Below, piece by piece: positions 8,882 through 17,847 of a stretch of DNA of 64,000 bases. Source of the stretch: Haloprofundus marisrubri. Its GTDB lineage: Archaea > Halobacteriota > Halobacteria > Halobacteriales > Haloferacaceae. Numbering within the stretch: position 1 is the first letter of the stretch; every line of letters begins with the position of its first letter. The position numbers were made by a program, and so were the translations under genes. The stretch spans positions 175,724 through 239,723 of the forward strand of contig NZ_LOPU01000004.1 of NCBI RefSeq assembly GCF_001469955.1. Direction: 5' to 3'. The notes beneath the pieces were generated by a model. It ran no database searches, was not told the origin of the DNA, and worked only from the letters and a program-made list of their open reading frames with translations.

Positions 8882-10417
8882 ATGTTCATAGGAATCGATA
8901 TCGGCCACACAAATCTGAAAGCTGTTGCATACGACTCAGAGTGGGAGGTGGTTGGCTCTCATGGAATCGAAGCCGGAATGAAACATCCAAGCGATGACCG
9001 CCACGAAATCCCAATCGAAGAGCGGTGGGACCTCACGATGGACTGTCTGGCTTCACTCACAGACCAGATTTCACAAAGCGGTGATATCGACTGTATTGGA
9101 CTTACAGGCGGCGGTGGAGGACTCTATCCGCTTGATGAGAACGAAGAACCGTTCATGAACGGAATCCCACTGCTAGACGAGCGGGCAAAGGGGGTCCTCC
9201 GTCGATGGAAAGAAGACGGGACATTCAATGATATCTCAGAACGGACTGGAATCCCAATTCCTCCAGGCGCAGCGTTGCTCTCACTACGCTGGTTAAAAGA
9301 AAACGAGCCTGAAAACTACGACCGCATCGCGCACATCTTCAACCTCAAAGACATCGTCCGCTACAAGCTCACTGGCGAAAAGGCTCTCGAGATAAGTGAC
9401 GCCACGTTCAGCTTCACGAACCACGAGACTCAGGACTATGACGATGCGCTGTTCGATCTTGCAGGTGTCGAGGAGAAACGGGATGCGCTTCCCGAATTAG
9501 CGGGTAGTAGTTACGAGATTGCGGGATATACTACTGAGGAAGTCCAGCGAGACACCGATATTCCTGAGGGAACGCCCGTGATCACTGGGGCGCACGATGC
9601 ATGTGCTAACGCGCTTGGTGTCGGTGCAATCGAAGAAAACGTGGTGACGACTGCAGGCGGGACTTGGTCTTTGAGCACGATGGTTCTCGACAGTCCGACA
9701 GTGGACTTAGACAGTTGGTGTTGTGAGAATTTCCTTGAACGTGGGACGTGGATGTTGGAGATTGCACAGCCCACTGGGACGGTCTCTCTGGATTGGTTTG
9801 TAGACGAGTACTTTGAAGAAGAAAAACAGCAGGCCGAGGAAGAAAACCAGAGGGTCTGGAGCATTATAGAAGAGCAACTAGAAGATGTGTCTACGACTGC
9901 TCTCTTCCATCCGTTCCTCCTTGGAAACCCGTACGGATATCTCTACCAAGACAATGCAACTGGTAGCTTCACCGGCCTCACCAACCAAGACGGTCGCTTT
10001 GAGATGCTAAGAGCAATCTACGAGGCGATTTCGTTCATGCATCGCTGGCAGATTGAGCAGTTTGAGCGTGAACTGAGAGTCAATGAGGTGAGGTTCACCG
10101 GTGGGGCTGCGAAAAGCAAGTTTTGGGCACAGATGTTCGCTGACGTTTTCGATACGAAGATCACGATGACTGAAAAGAAAGAATCTGGATGCTTCGGAGC
10201 TGCCATGCTGGCTGCAATCGGCATCGGGGAGATCAGTGGCTTGGAAGAAACAACTGAATACGTCACTGTGACCGAGGAGTATTCCCCACGTGGAGATGAG
10301 CAACGCGAGCACTTTGAGCAAAAGTATAATGCATTCACTGAGATGGCTGTTCTCTTAGAGGAGATCTGGAATATACATGAGGGTCTCAGAAGTTCTGAAT
10401 TAGCGACCTACAACTGA
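8882..10417 (+). CDS. FGGY-family carbohydrate kinase (second copy)
   Basis: A 511-residue kinase starting MFIGIDIGHTNLKAVAY, with SIGTGG-equivalent segment GLTGGGGGLYPLD, ITGAHDACANALGVGA and GGAAKSKFWAQMFADV. The ATG at 8882 gives the normal N-terminus. The upstream frame (from about 8792) has no family similarity. It is distantly related to the kinase at 3.7-5.3 kb. The phosphate loop reads GHTN where the first kinase has GTTV, which suggests a different substrate. It lies about 220 nt downstream of the PdxA-like gene on the same strand, so co-regulation is possible. The substrate is not predictable. Confidence 0.9.
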   Translation: MFIGIDIGHTNLKAVAYDSEWEVVGSHGIEAGMKHPSDDRHEIPIEERWDLTMDCLASLTDQISQSGDIDCIGLTGGGGGLYPLDENEEPFMNGIPLLDERAKGVLRRWKEDGTFNDISERTGIPIPPGAALLSLRWLKENEPENYDRIAHIFNLKDIVRYKLTGEKALEISDATFSFTNHETQDYDDALFDLAGVEEKRDALPELAGSSYEIAGYTTEEVQRDTDIPEGTPVITGAHDACANALGVGAIEENVVTTAGGTWSLSTMVLDSPTVDLDSWCCENFLERGTWMLEIAQPTGTVSLDWFVDEYFEEEKQQAEEENQRVWSIIEEQLEDVSTTALFHPFLLGNPYGYLYQDNATGSFTGLTNQDGRFEMLRAIYEAISFMHRWQIEQFERELRVNEVRFTGGAAKSKFWAQMFADVFDTKITMTEKKESGCFGAAMLAAIGIGEISGLEETTEYVTVTEEYSPRGDEQREHFEQKYNAFTEMAVLLEEIWNIHEGLRSSELATYN

Positions 10418-10662
10418 ATTCTTGGACACTCATATTACTTTCTGTGAATATCTGTGTGTGTGGAAGTGGATCTCTTTTGACGCATTCTGCAACGATTGCT
10501 TAAATGTTGGCCACCAGTCATATTAGTGTCTCCGTCCAAACAGATGTTAAAGACAGTCCATCATCCACTACATCCCCCGGAATGCACAAGCCCTCCAATC
10601 AGGCTTATGCGACGGATACGTGGACTGCAATCCACACTCCAGAAACCAAAACAAACACCAAC

Positions 10663-11082
10663 ATGTCAACACATACTGGCGGCTCAAACAGTGACAACTC
10701 ACTCGACAGCGCACTCGATACGCTCAGCGACTCACACCGACGACACATCCTCCTCGCACTCACAGAACAAAGTCTACGCCCGGTAGACGAACTCCACTTC
10801 AACGCCAGCCTTGACGACGACAAAGACCTCACCACACACAAACTAAACCTCCACCACACCCACCTCCCAAAACTAGCCGAACACGGGTATCTCGAAACCA
10901 ATCCTCAATCAGACGTGGTTCGACGCGGCCCTCAGTTCAACGCGATCGAATCGCTCCTCGAAACCCTCCGCAACAACCAACACCACCTCGCATACGACTT
11001 CCCCAGACATCCTGTCTACCAGTCTGGATTGAAGCGACTCCACCCCGAAAATACAAGCATCCAGCATCAGAGACACATGTGA
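10663..11082 (+). CDS. Haloarchaeal winged-helix (ArsR-like, DUF7344-type) regulator
   Basis: About 139 residues. The N-terminal half reads LDTLSDSHRRHILLALTEQ, the usual first helices of haloarchaeal ArsR-like/DUF7344 winged-helix proteins. LTTHKLNLHHTHLPKLAEHGYLE is the recognition-helix/wing region. I start at the ATG before STHTGGSNSD because upstream residues look non-coding. It ends 15 nt before the NlpC/P60 gene, so the two are probably co-transcribed. It may regulate the muropeptide genes, although the IclR protein at 17.8 kb is an equal candidate. Confidence 0.75.
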   Translation: MSTHTGGSNSDNSLDSALDTLSDSHRRHILLALTEQSLRPVDELHFNASLDDDKDLTTHKLNLHHTHLPKLAEHGYLETNPQSDVVRRGPQFNAIESLLETLRNNQHHLAYDFPRHPVYQSGLKRLHPENTSIQHQRHM

Positions 11083-11097
11083 GAACATCCGTTCCAC

Positions 11098-12078
11098 ATG
11101 AGTATCATTTCACGCTTTCAAGCCACGGTGGATAGCTGCTGCGCAATACACGCACCTGATGATCGAACAACCGTCTTCGACCTCAACGTTGAAACTGACG
11201 ATCAACTAAACGAAATCACATTGCTTGGCACGGTTCAGACCAAACAACTGCTAGAGAACACCGCAACTGCACTTCGTGAAGCAACCGGATGGACAGTCAC
11301 AACCACGTCCGTTACTGTGCTTGAAGCCGAGTCTTCAGTACGGACTGTCGACAAAACCGCTGTTGCTGTCCGGGACTCTCCAGCTGAATCTTCTGAACAA
11401 GTAACACAAGTCCTCTACGGCGCTACAATCCAAGCCTACGACTCGACGGACACATGGACTCGAATCCGCACCCCCGACGGATACATCGGCTGGATCCAGA
11501 CAGACACACTCAGTGACACAACTTCGCTCGCTGGACCTGCAGTCACAAATCAAGCGATCGAGACAGACCTTTCGATCGGATTCATTCCTGCTGGCGTTGA
11601 ATGCGAACTGATAGCTGAGGATGGAGACTTCTCGAGAGTTCGGTTCCGAACAGACGAAACAGCCACTGTATCGAGTCACGCCATCTCAACACAGGATGGT
11701 CAAAATGATCCAGAAGCGGTCGTTGACTGTGCACTAGAATTCCTTGAAACAGTGTACGAGTGGGGTGGCATGACAAACTCCGGAATCGACTGCTCAGGAC
11801 TCGCTTGGATTGCATACCGAACACTTGGTGTTCGACTCCCTCGTGATGCAGACCAACAACGATACGTCGGCACGGAAGTCTCCAGAGACGAACTCCAGCC
11901 GGGTGACCTCCTGTTCTTCCCCGGGCATGTCGCGATCAGCCTTGGAAGAGACGAATACATCCACGCATACGGCGGTAGCGACAGTGTTGTCACGAACAGC
12001 CTCAATCCAGATGCAGACGCATACATAGAGTCACTTGATGATTCGTTTGAGACGGCTCGACGGGTGATTTCGCAGTGA
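11098..12078 (+). CDS. Intracellular NlpC/P60 endopeptidase (YkfC-like)
   Basis: A 326-residue protein with SH3-like segments (about 85-140 and 155-195) and a C-terminal NlpC/P60 domain (205-326). The catalytic triad is Cys232 (GIDCSGL), His277 (FPGHVAISLG) and His289 (YIHAYGG). No signal peptide is visible. The layout matches Bacillus YkfC-type gamma-D-glutamyl-L-diamino acid endopeptidases, which cut cytosolic L-Ala-D-Glu/DAP peptides from murein. The next gene, a dipeptide epimerase, overlaps it by 4 nt, the same pairing as ykfB-ykfC. Archaeal cells lack murein, so an imported bacterial substrate is implied. Confidence 0.88.
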   Translation: MSIISRFQATVDSCCAIHAPDDRTTVFDLNVETDDQLNEITLLGTVQTKQLLENTATALREATGWTVTTTSVTVLEAESSVRTVDKTAVAVRDSPAESSEQVTQVLYGATIQAYDSTDTWTRIRTPDGYIGWIQTDTLSDTTSLAGPAVTNQAIETDLSIGFIPAGVECELIAEDGDFSRVRFRTDETATVSSHAISTQDGQNDPEAVVDCALEFLETVYEWGGMTNSGIDCSGLAWIAYRTLGVRLPRDADQQRYVGTEVSRDELQPGDLLFFPGHVAISLGRDEYIHAYGGSDSVVTNSLNPDADAYIESLDDSFETARRVISQ

Positions 12079-13136
12079 GTCTCATTGAGTCTGTCTCTGT
12101 CTTGCCAGTGGATATCCCACTTGAGACGCCGTTCGAGATCGCGCTTGGAACCCAAGAGTCTGCACAGAATCTCTTTGTTCGGATTGAAACTGCTTCCGGT
12201 GCTGTTGGTATCGGTGAAGCGTCGCCGCTCCCGCCAGTAACTGGTGCTTCAAGAGACGCAGCAGTTGAACAAGCCCGGGCTGCAACGGATCTCCTCGTCG
12301 GCCGTGATATCGCTGAGTATCGTGTACTTGTAGACGAAGTCCGGCAGGCAGCACCCCGGATGGTTTCTTCGAGTTTAGCGATCGAGATGGCGCTGTTAGA
12401 TGCGGTTGCTCGCGAACGCCAGATTTCACTCGCCGAAATATTCGGTGCGAGACCAACGCCAATCACGACGGATGTGACCCTGTCGACAGTCGACCCAGAC
12501 ACGGCCAGAGAACGCGCCACGGCCGCAGCTGAGGCTGGTTACTATGCGCTCAAGGTAAAAGTCGGTGACGACCTTCCGAGCAGTCTCAGTCGCGTACGCG
12601 CCGCAGCCGACGCATACCCAGATGCTGAGATCACTGTCGACGCAAACCAAGGCTGGTCGCCAGCTGAAGCAGTCCGATTCTGCAGGGAACTACGTAACTC
12701 TGGAATAGATCTCAAGCTCCTCGAACAACCAGTAGCGGCTTCAGATGTGACTGGACTTGCACAAATCCGAAATCAAGTGACTGTGCCAGTTGCAGCCGAC
12801 GAAGCAGTGTTTTCGCCGGAAGACGCCCTCAGAGTCATCGACAACAATGCAGCCGATGTCATCAATATCAAACTCGCAAAATCAGGATTGCTCGGTGCCC
12901 AACGTATCGCTGCAATAGCTAACGCCGCGAACGTCGATCTCATGATCGGTTGCATGCTCGAAACCGCTGTTGGGCTTCATGCTGCAGCTCACGTTGTCGC
13001 AGGCATTGGCGGATTCACACATATCGATCTTGACGGTAATGACAGTCATACACGATTCTTCGGTGGACCCACTCCCTCACCGACGTTTACTCCGTCTGGT
13101 CCTGGTCATGGTATCCAACCTGACCTTGATTGGTAG
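12075..13136 (+). CDS. Dipeptide epimerase (L-Ala-D/L-Glu epimerase-like)
   Basis: A 353-residue enolase-superfamily protein. The GTG start overlaps the upstream stop (GTGA). The KxK catalytic pair is K160/K162 (LKVKVG). Metal ligands are D189 (DANQGW), E217 (LEQP) and D242 (AADEA), and the opposing acid/base is K266/K269 (NIKLAKSG). The Lys-Lys arrangement and GCMLETAVG typify the dipeptide epimerase subgroup (YcjG/YkfB), which converts L-Ala-D-Glu to L-Ala-L-Glu so ordinary peptidases can use it. Translational coupling to the endopeptidase that makes this dipeptide supports the call. Confidence 0.88.
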   Translation: MSLIESVSVLPVDIPLETPFEIALGTQESAQNLFVRIETASGAVGIGEASPLPPVTGASRDAAVEQARAATDLLVGRDIAEYRVLVDEVRQAAPRMVSSSLAIEMALLDAVARERQISLAEIFGARPTPITTDVTLSTVDPDTARERATAAAEAGYYALKVKVGDDLPSSLSRVRAAADAYPDAEITVDANQGWSPAEAVRFCRELRNSGIDLKLLEQPVAASDVTGLAQIRNQVTVPVAADEAVFSPEDALRVIDNNAADVINIKLAKSGLLGAQRIAAIANAANVDLMIGCMLETAVGLHAAAHVVAGIGGFTHIDLDGNDSHTRFFGGPTPSPTFTPSGPGHGIQPDLDW

Positions 13137-13172
13137 CTCATCGTTCCCGATTTGACTTCTGTCGTGGATGAT

Positions 13173-14486
13173 TCACTTTGGGATTGCTTTCACAACGTCG
13201 TCGAGCGTGTCTCTGGCCGATTTTGCATTGGTAGTGAGGTTGCTTAGCAAGAGTGCGAAGAAGACGTCTGGCTTGTTGTGACGATACTTGATGCCCGACA
13301 ATGCACGAACTCCTCGTAATGTTCCTGTCTTGGCACGGACGTTTTGGCCGTGCAGGCGAGTGGTGAGTGTCCCCTCTCCAGGGGCTGGGAGTGAATTAAA
13401 GAATTCGTGGCACCACGGCTGTGAGTGGCTCCACGAGAGAAGTTTGACGATGGCTTCTGCAGAGACCAGATTGTAGCGAGAAAGCCCTGAACCATCGTAG
13501 AGCCGACAGCTAGGGGAGTCGAGTTCCTCGAAGAATGCAACTGTATAGTTTTCCCACGTAGACGAATTCCTTCCGTCGCCTTTTGTTGTCAGAGCGAGTG
13601 CGAGTTGCTCAGCGAGGAAGTTATCGGATTGACGGTTTGTCTCCGTGATGATTTCCGTGAGCGGCCGAGAACTGATCGTCCCAAACTGGGTTGCTGATAG
13701 TTTGCCTTTAGCCGTTTTTTCTGATACTTTGACCCCTCCCGTTATCGAAATTCCGACCTTGTCGAATTCTTCGCAAAAGACTGCCGCAGCATGCATTGAC
13801 GGATTTAATATTGGGGCTTGAAGCGATATCTCCTCAGCACAGAGTCGTCCAGCTACAGTTAACTCGAACGTTGATGGATTGACCTTGACGGAGACATCGG
13901 ATTCATCCTCTTTATCAGCTATCACCACTTGCTCGTGAACTGTGACCGCGGTTGACTGTGGTGACACTGTGATCTCTGGACCATCGTCAGTCCGACTGAC
14001 AGTGACCTCAACTTGGTTTCGTGACACAGAAAGAGCACTTACAGGTGCTCCGTAAGGCTGTCTGATGTCTTTATGTGCCCATCCTAGTGGATACGATGAT
14101 TCTCTGGACGGAGATTGCTTCAGTATCACGTTTCCATCAACACAGCTTATGTTTGAGGATGCGACACTCTGCGCGAGTACTGCAATATTAGAACGCTCCA
14201 GATCGGGTGTAATCGAGGATGTGACAATACAATCGCCGTTTAGTTGTCTCCCAGACACTTTTCTAGTCGTAGCTATAGATGTCTCGAATTGATGCGACTC
14301 TCCGAGGCTATCAAGTGCAAGTGCGGTTGTAAAAAGCTTGGTAGTCGAAGCAGGTGGTACAACTTTTTCAGCATTTAATGACTCAAGTATTTCTCTTTCA
14401 GTCGTCTCAATGAGCACGCTAGCTGTCGCAGCTGGATGGATATTCCCTACAGCACGAACTGCACTTGACAACGAACTCTCCGTCAT
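13173..14486 (-). CDS. dacB: PBP4-type D-Ala-D-Ala carboxypeptidase/endopeptidase (S13)
   Basis: A 437-residue serine peptidase of family S13. SxxK is S47-T-T-K50 (PASTTKL), SxN is SDN in NRQSDNFLAEQLA, and KTG is at 386-388 (RAKTGTLRG). Bacterial DacB/PBP4 removes terminal D-Ala and cuts D-Ala-mDAP crosslinks. Bacterial homologues are exported, but here the N-terminus (MTESSLSSAVRAVG) has no signal peptide or Tat motif, suggesting cytosolic action on imported fragments. It lies 3 nt downstream of the diaminopimelate-decarboxylase-like gene, clearly one operon. Confidence 0.87.
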   Translation of the reverse strand: MTESSLSSAVRAVGNIHPAATASVLIETTEREILESLNAEKVVPPASTTKLFTTALALDSLGESHQFETSIATTRKVSGRQLNGDCIVTSSITPDLERSNIAVLAQSVASSNISCVDGNVILKQSPSRESSYPLGWAHKDIRQPYGAPVSALSVSRNQVEVTVSRTDDGPEITVSPQSTAVTVHEQVVIADKEDESDVSVKVNPSTFELTVAGRLCAEEISLQAPILNPSMHAAAVFCEEFDKVGISITGGVKVSEKTAKGKLSATQFGTISSRPLTEIITETNRQSDNFLAEQLALALTTKGDGRNSSTWENYTVAFFEELDSPSCRLYDGSGLSRYNLVSAEAIVKLLSWSHSQPWCHEFFNSLPAPGEGTLTTRLHGQNVRAKTGTLRGVRALSGIKYRHNKPDVFFALLLSNLTTNAKSARDTLDDVVKAIPK

Positions 14487-14489
14487 ATA

Positions 14490-15755
14490 TTACTGAAGAT
14501 CGGATGGAATCTGATTGTTTCCGAAGACGTCTTTGGGGGTTTCCTGTGGTCTGAGTTCTTCCAAGGAACCATCCTCTCGCACCAAGACGACACCCGGTTT
14601 TGGTTCCGCATTCGTATGAGATGCACTTCCAAGCGAGTACGCCCCAATACGATCAACTGCTATTTTGTCACCAACTGACAACTCAGGAAGCGACACGTCT
14701 TCCTGAATCACATCACCAGTATAGCACAGCGGACCTGCCACATCATATGACTCCGTCGCAGCGCCCTCAGTAAGGCTGTAGATTGGATACGGCCAATACG
14801 AGGAGACAGCGTTCGTCCCAGCATCCAACACAGCAAACTGTGTCTCTGGCGTGGCCTTGATCACACCAACTTCAGCAACCAAGGTTCCAGCATTCCCAAT
14901 TAGTCTCCGACCCGGCTCAACAAACACGGTTGGCCGCGAAAGACCATACTCCTCAACTTCAGACTTGATCGTTTCACTGAACGCCGCGATGATCTCTTCG
15001 GAGTCAACTACCGATTCGTCGTACGGGACGGGGAACCCACCACCAAGATCGAGCACCGAAATTTCGGTTCCAGTTTCCTTCTGCACACGACTGGCAAATC
15101 CGATTAGCTCTCGTGCTGCAACTCGATATGGCTCGACGCCACGAACCTGACTTCCCACGTGTAGCTGAACACCAACGAGGTTGAGCATCTCTTGTTCACA
15201 TACATCCCGTGCTACATCCATCGCTTTCCCAGACGCAATATCGAGACCAAATTTGCTTTCACGAGTCGCTGTTGCCACTTCTGGATGTGTCGGAACCTCC
15301 ATTGCAGGATTCACCCGGATGAGAACATCTGCAGTTGTATCTGCATGTTCTGCTGCAGTAGCGACTCGCTGCAACTCCTGTGTATTATCAATAAGATATC
15401 GAGGTACGCCTGTCTCGAACGCTTGCTCAAGATCTGCTTCACGCCGGTTTAAGCCCGTTAGCAGTATGTCCTCAGAATTGAAGCCTGCGGTGAGTGCTGC
15501 TTGTAGTTCACCCCGTGCATACGCTTCTGCCCCACATCCTTCATCACGAAGTATTGAGAGCACCCCCAGCAAGAAGTTGGATTTGACGGCGAAATAAATC
15601 TGTGAATCCGGGTAATGTCGGTTAAGGCTGTTTCTGAGGTCGCGATAGTTCTGTCTGATATCTTCCTCGAAGAACACGTACGATGGGGTTCCATAGCGTT
15701 TGACGAGTTCGTCTTCGTAGCTCTGGAGTCGCACAGCACGAGCTGATAGATCCAT
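14490..15755 (-). CDS. Diaminopimelate decarboxylase-like PLP enzyme
   Basis: A 421-residue alanine-racemase-fold decarboxylase (group IV, LysA/ornithine decarboxylase type). The PLP Lys is K58 (YFAVKSN), the phosphate loop is DLGGGFPVPY, and the substrate-side Cys/Asp motif CYTGD occurs near the C-terminus. I prefer the inner ATG at 15755 because a TATA-like TATTTATG lies about 27 nt upstream. The longer alternative begins at 15779. Chromosomal LysA makes lysine; here, next to a DD-peptidase, it would turn meso-DAP from murein peptides into L-lysine. A D-amino-acid or diamine substrate is possible. Confidence 0.83.
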   Translation of the reverse strand: MDLSARAVRLQSYEDELVKRYGTPSYVFFEEDIRQNYRDLRNSLNRHYPDSQIYFAVKSNFLLGVLSILRDEGCGAEAYARGELQAALTAGFNSEDILLTGLNRREADLEQAFETGVPRYLIDNTQELQRVATAAEHADTTADVLIRVNPAMEVPTHPEVATATRESKFGLDIASGKAMDVARDVCEQEMLNLVGVQLHVGSQVRGVEPYRVAARELIGFASRVQKETGTEISVLDLGGGFPVPYDESVVDSEEIIAAFSETIKSEVEEYGLSRPTVFVEPGRRLIGNAGTLVAEVGVIKATPETQFAVLDAGTNAVSSYWPYPIYSLTEGAATESYDVAGPLCYTGDVIQEDVSLPELSVGDKIAVDRIGAYSLGSASHTNAEPKPGVVLVREDGSLEELRPQETPKDVFGNNQIPSDLQ

Positions 15756-15774
15756 GACTCTCCGTCTCAACACG

Positions 15775-15786
15775 AACATAAAATAC
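15775..15786 (-). promoter_or_regulatory. TATA-like box of the lysA-like/dacB operon
   Basis: On the minus strand GTAGTATTTATG lies about 22-31 nt before the ATG at 15755, the spacing expected for a leaderless haloarchaeal transcript. The gap to the divergent beta-lactamase-like gene is only 81 nt, so both promoters share this region. Confidence 0.4.
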
Positions 15787-15836
15787 TACCCCGAGCTTTC
15801 AAGAACTCTTCCCAAAATCTGTTGACACGGGATTTG

Positions 15837-16685
15837 ATGAGACCGAACTTGAAGCCACCTCGGACTGCGAATGCACTCCAAGCACGCGTTGACGAGTATG
15901 CTAACAAAACCGATGGTCGACTCGGCGTCTTTGTCGGCATCCCAACCGAGAATGGATTCGACACGATCGCCTCACATAGTTCCGAGGCTGTGTTCGCAAG
16001 TGCGAGTCTCATCAAACTCCCAATCTTGTACGCATTGTTCGACGAGTATTGGGACTCAAAATCGCGACTCGCTCAAGAAGTTGGTCTTTCAGACACGAAT
16101 ATGGTTGCAGGGAGTGGGCTGCTTCATCTCCTCTCTGAGCATCCGTATACTCTGGATGATCTCGCTCGAGCAATGATTGCGATAAGTGACAATGCGGCCA
16201 CGAACCAACTCATCGACACGCTTGGCATGGAGCGAATTGAGCGTGCTGTGAGCGACCTTGGAATGTCGGAGACGAGATTAGGTCGGAAGATGATGACGAC
16301 TGGTGGTGGCAGTGACTCAAGTAACTTGGAGGAATCACCAGTGAATACGACGTCTCCGAGAGATGCTGCACGGTTTTATCGCAATGTGGTTAGGCGTGAA
16401 TCACTCTCTGTTCCGGCATACGAATCTCTGGAGGTCCCGCTTTATGCTCAGAAAGACGCGTCAATGGCTGCTCGATATTTGCCGTATGATGTCGAACTTG
16501 GCCACAAGACTGGTTGGCTTACCCACGCTGCTTTGGATGCTGGTGTGCTTCACTGCAGGGACGGTGAACCAATCGTGTTCGCGCTCTTTGTTGACCGTCT
16601 TGCGTATGCAGGCGACGGGACTGATATCATCGCTGAACTTGGGTTAGCTATCCACGGCTGGAGTCCAAATGATTGCGGTCTCTGA
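15837..16685 (+). CDS. Class A beta-lactamase-like serine hydrolase
   Basis: A 282-residue protein with the full class A set: S57-L-I-K60 (SxxK), SDN at 117-119, an omega-loop ESPVN at 166-170 equivalent to the general-base Glu and Asn, and KTG at 224-226. No signal peptide is seen (MRPNLKPPRT...). A cytosolic class A enzyme in an archaeon without penicillin targets is unlikely to protect against beta-lactams. In this neighbourhood a D,D- or L,D-peptidase or amidase acting on D-Ala-containing muropeptides is more plausible, though beta-lactam hydrolysis as a side activity is possible. It is divergent from the lysA-like operon. Confidence 0.85.
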   Translation: MRPNLKPPRTANALQARVDEYANKTDGRLGVFVGIPTENGFDTIASHSSEAVFASASLIKLPILYALFDEYWDSKSRLAQEVGLSDTNMVAGSGLLHLLSEHPYTLDDLARAMIAISDNAATNQLIDTLGMERIERAVSDLGMSETRLGRKMMTTGGGSDSSNLEESPVNTTSPRDAARFYRNVVRRESLSVPAYESLEVPLYAQKDASMAARYLPYDVELGHKTGWLTHAALDAGVLHCRDGEPIVFALFVDRLAYAGDGTDIIAELGLAIHGWSPNDCGL

Positions 16686-16814
16686 GGGGTTGAGGAGCTT
16701 TCGAAGACCGGTACAGTATCGGCGATCTCTGGATCTCTCCAACTCTGCCGTTCACTTTGGACGGAATCTATCCTTACACAAAGCTTATATTGATTTGATT
16801 TGACAAATTATCTG

Positions 16815-16889
16815 ATGCGTTTGAAATCAATCCTCATCGTTGTAAGCCTCCTTGGAATTGCCCTCGCCGCAAAGCAACTCAAAGCCTAA
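16815..16889 (+). CDS. Possible 24-residue hydrophobic peptide
   Basis: An ATG frame encodes MRLKSILIVVSLLGIALAAK plus QLKA. It has a basic N-terminus, a hydrophobic core and a small-residue end like a signal peptide or single membrane helix. GCTTATATTG lies 22-31 nt upstream, an ideal TATA spacing for a leaderless message, which is the main support. It lies between the beta-lactamase-like and deacetylase genes. No similarity is recognised. It could be a membrane micropeptide or a fossil secretory signal. Confidence 0.35.
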   Translation: MRLKSILIVVSLLGIALAAKQLKA

Positions 16890-17055
16890 CCGTTTCGGGT
16901 TCAAGCCCAACACAGGTGCTCCACGATATCCACCCACCACGTGTCAAATGAACCTACAACGGTGGATCTCCTTCGGAGCACGACACCATCTCAGATAACC
17001 CAGAACGTATCAGCGGTCATCAACACTTAATACAGTATTCTGGTTTTGTGAGTAC

Positions 17056-17760
17056 ATGGACCTGCTAGCCATTGTTGCACATCCCGATGATGCAGATATC
17101 TTTATTGGTGGAACACTCGCAAAGCATGCGACGCGTGGAGACAACGTCACAATCGCGTACATGACCCGTGGAGAATTCGGAGGTGCCTCGGATACAACAC
17201 AGGAGGATGTGGCAGCAGTACGCGAGAAGGAAGCACTTGCCGCTGCTGAAACACTCGGTGCAGACGCCACGTTTCTTGACTTCAAAGATGGTCGAATAAC
17301 GTACTCGCTTGAGAATCGAGAACTGATCGTTGATAGCATTCGAGAACACCAACCAGATTACGTCATTACCCACTACGGCGACGACATGCATCCAGACCAC
17401 CAAGCAACCTCGAAACTGGTGACTGACGCATACTACATGTCGTCGCTACCGCTTGCAGAAACTGAACACGACCCGTGGGAACCTGAGAACGTATTTTACT
17501 TCGGGAAACCAACGTCGTCGTTCGATCCAGACCTAGTCGTCGACATCAGTGGGTATGAGGAAACAAAGGAGAAAGCGATTCTCCAACATGAATCACAAGT
17601 AGAATGGCTTGACGAACACGGTGGTATCGACGCTGAATTTGATGGACTGATTGATGGTGTTCGCGCAGAAGCGAAAAAGCTCGGGAAAACACATGGCGTA
17701 AAGTACGCTGAAGGATTCACGACTTTCCATCAATCGAGCAGCGAGTATCTGGATTCATAG
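17056..17760 (+). CDS. PIG-L/LmbE family deacetylase
   Basis: A 234-residue zinc N-deacetylase. The first metal motif is AHPDDAD (8-14) and the second is HPDH (112-115), within HYGDDMHPDHQATS. It matches the usual family length of 220-240. Members deacetylate N-acetylglucosamine in free or conjugated form. Here it would produce glucosamine (or muramic acid) from amino sugars released by NagZ and NamZ. A TATA-like ACTTAATACAG lies 21-30 nt before the ATG. The IclR regulator follows after 87 nt. Confidence 0.9.
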   Translation: MDLLAIVAHPDDADIFIGGTLAKHATRGDNVTIAYMTRGEFGGASDTTQEDVAAVREKEALAAAETLGADATFLDFKDGRITYSLENRELIVDSIREHQPDYVITHYGDDMHPDHQATSKLVTDAYYMSSLPLAETEHDPWEPENVFYFGKPTSSFDPDLVVDISGYEETKEKAILQHESQVEWLDEHGGIDAEFDGLIDGVRAEAKKLGKTHGVKYAEGFTTFHQSSSEYLDS

Positions 17761-17847
17761 CAACATTGCTGAATACCCGGATAAGCCGAATTGACTGTCG
17801 GTGTCATACTTTTATAGGACAGCAGTATCCACACATAATCAGAAGGA

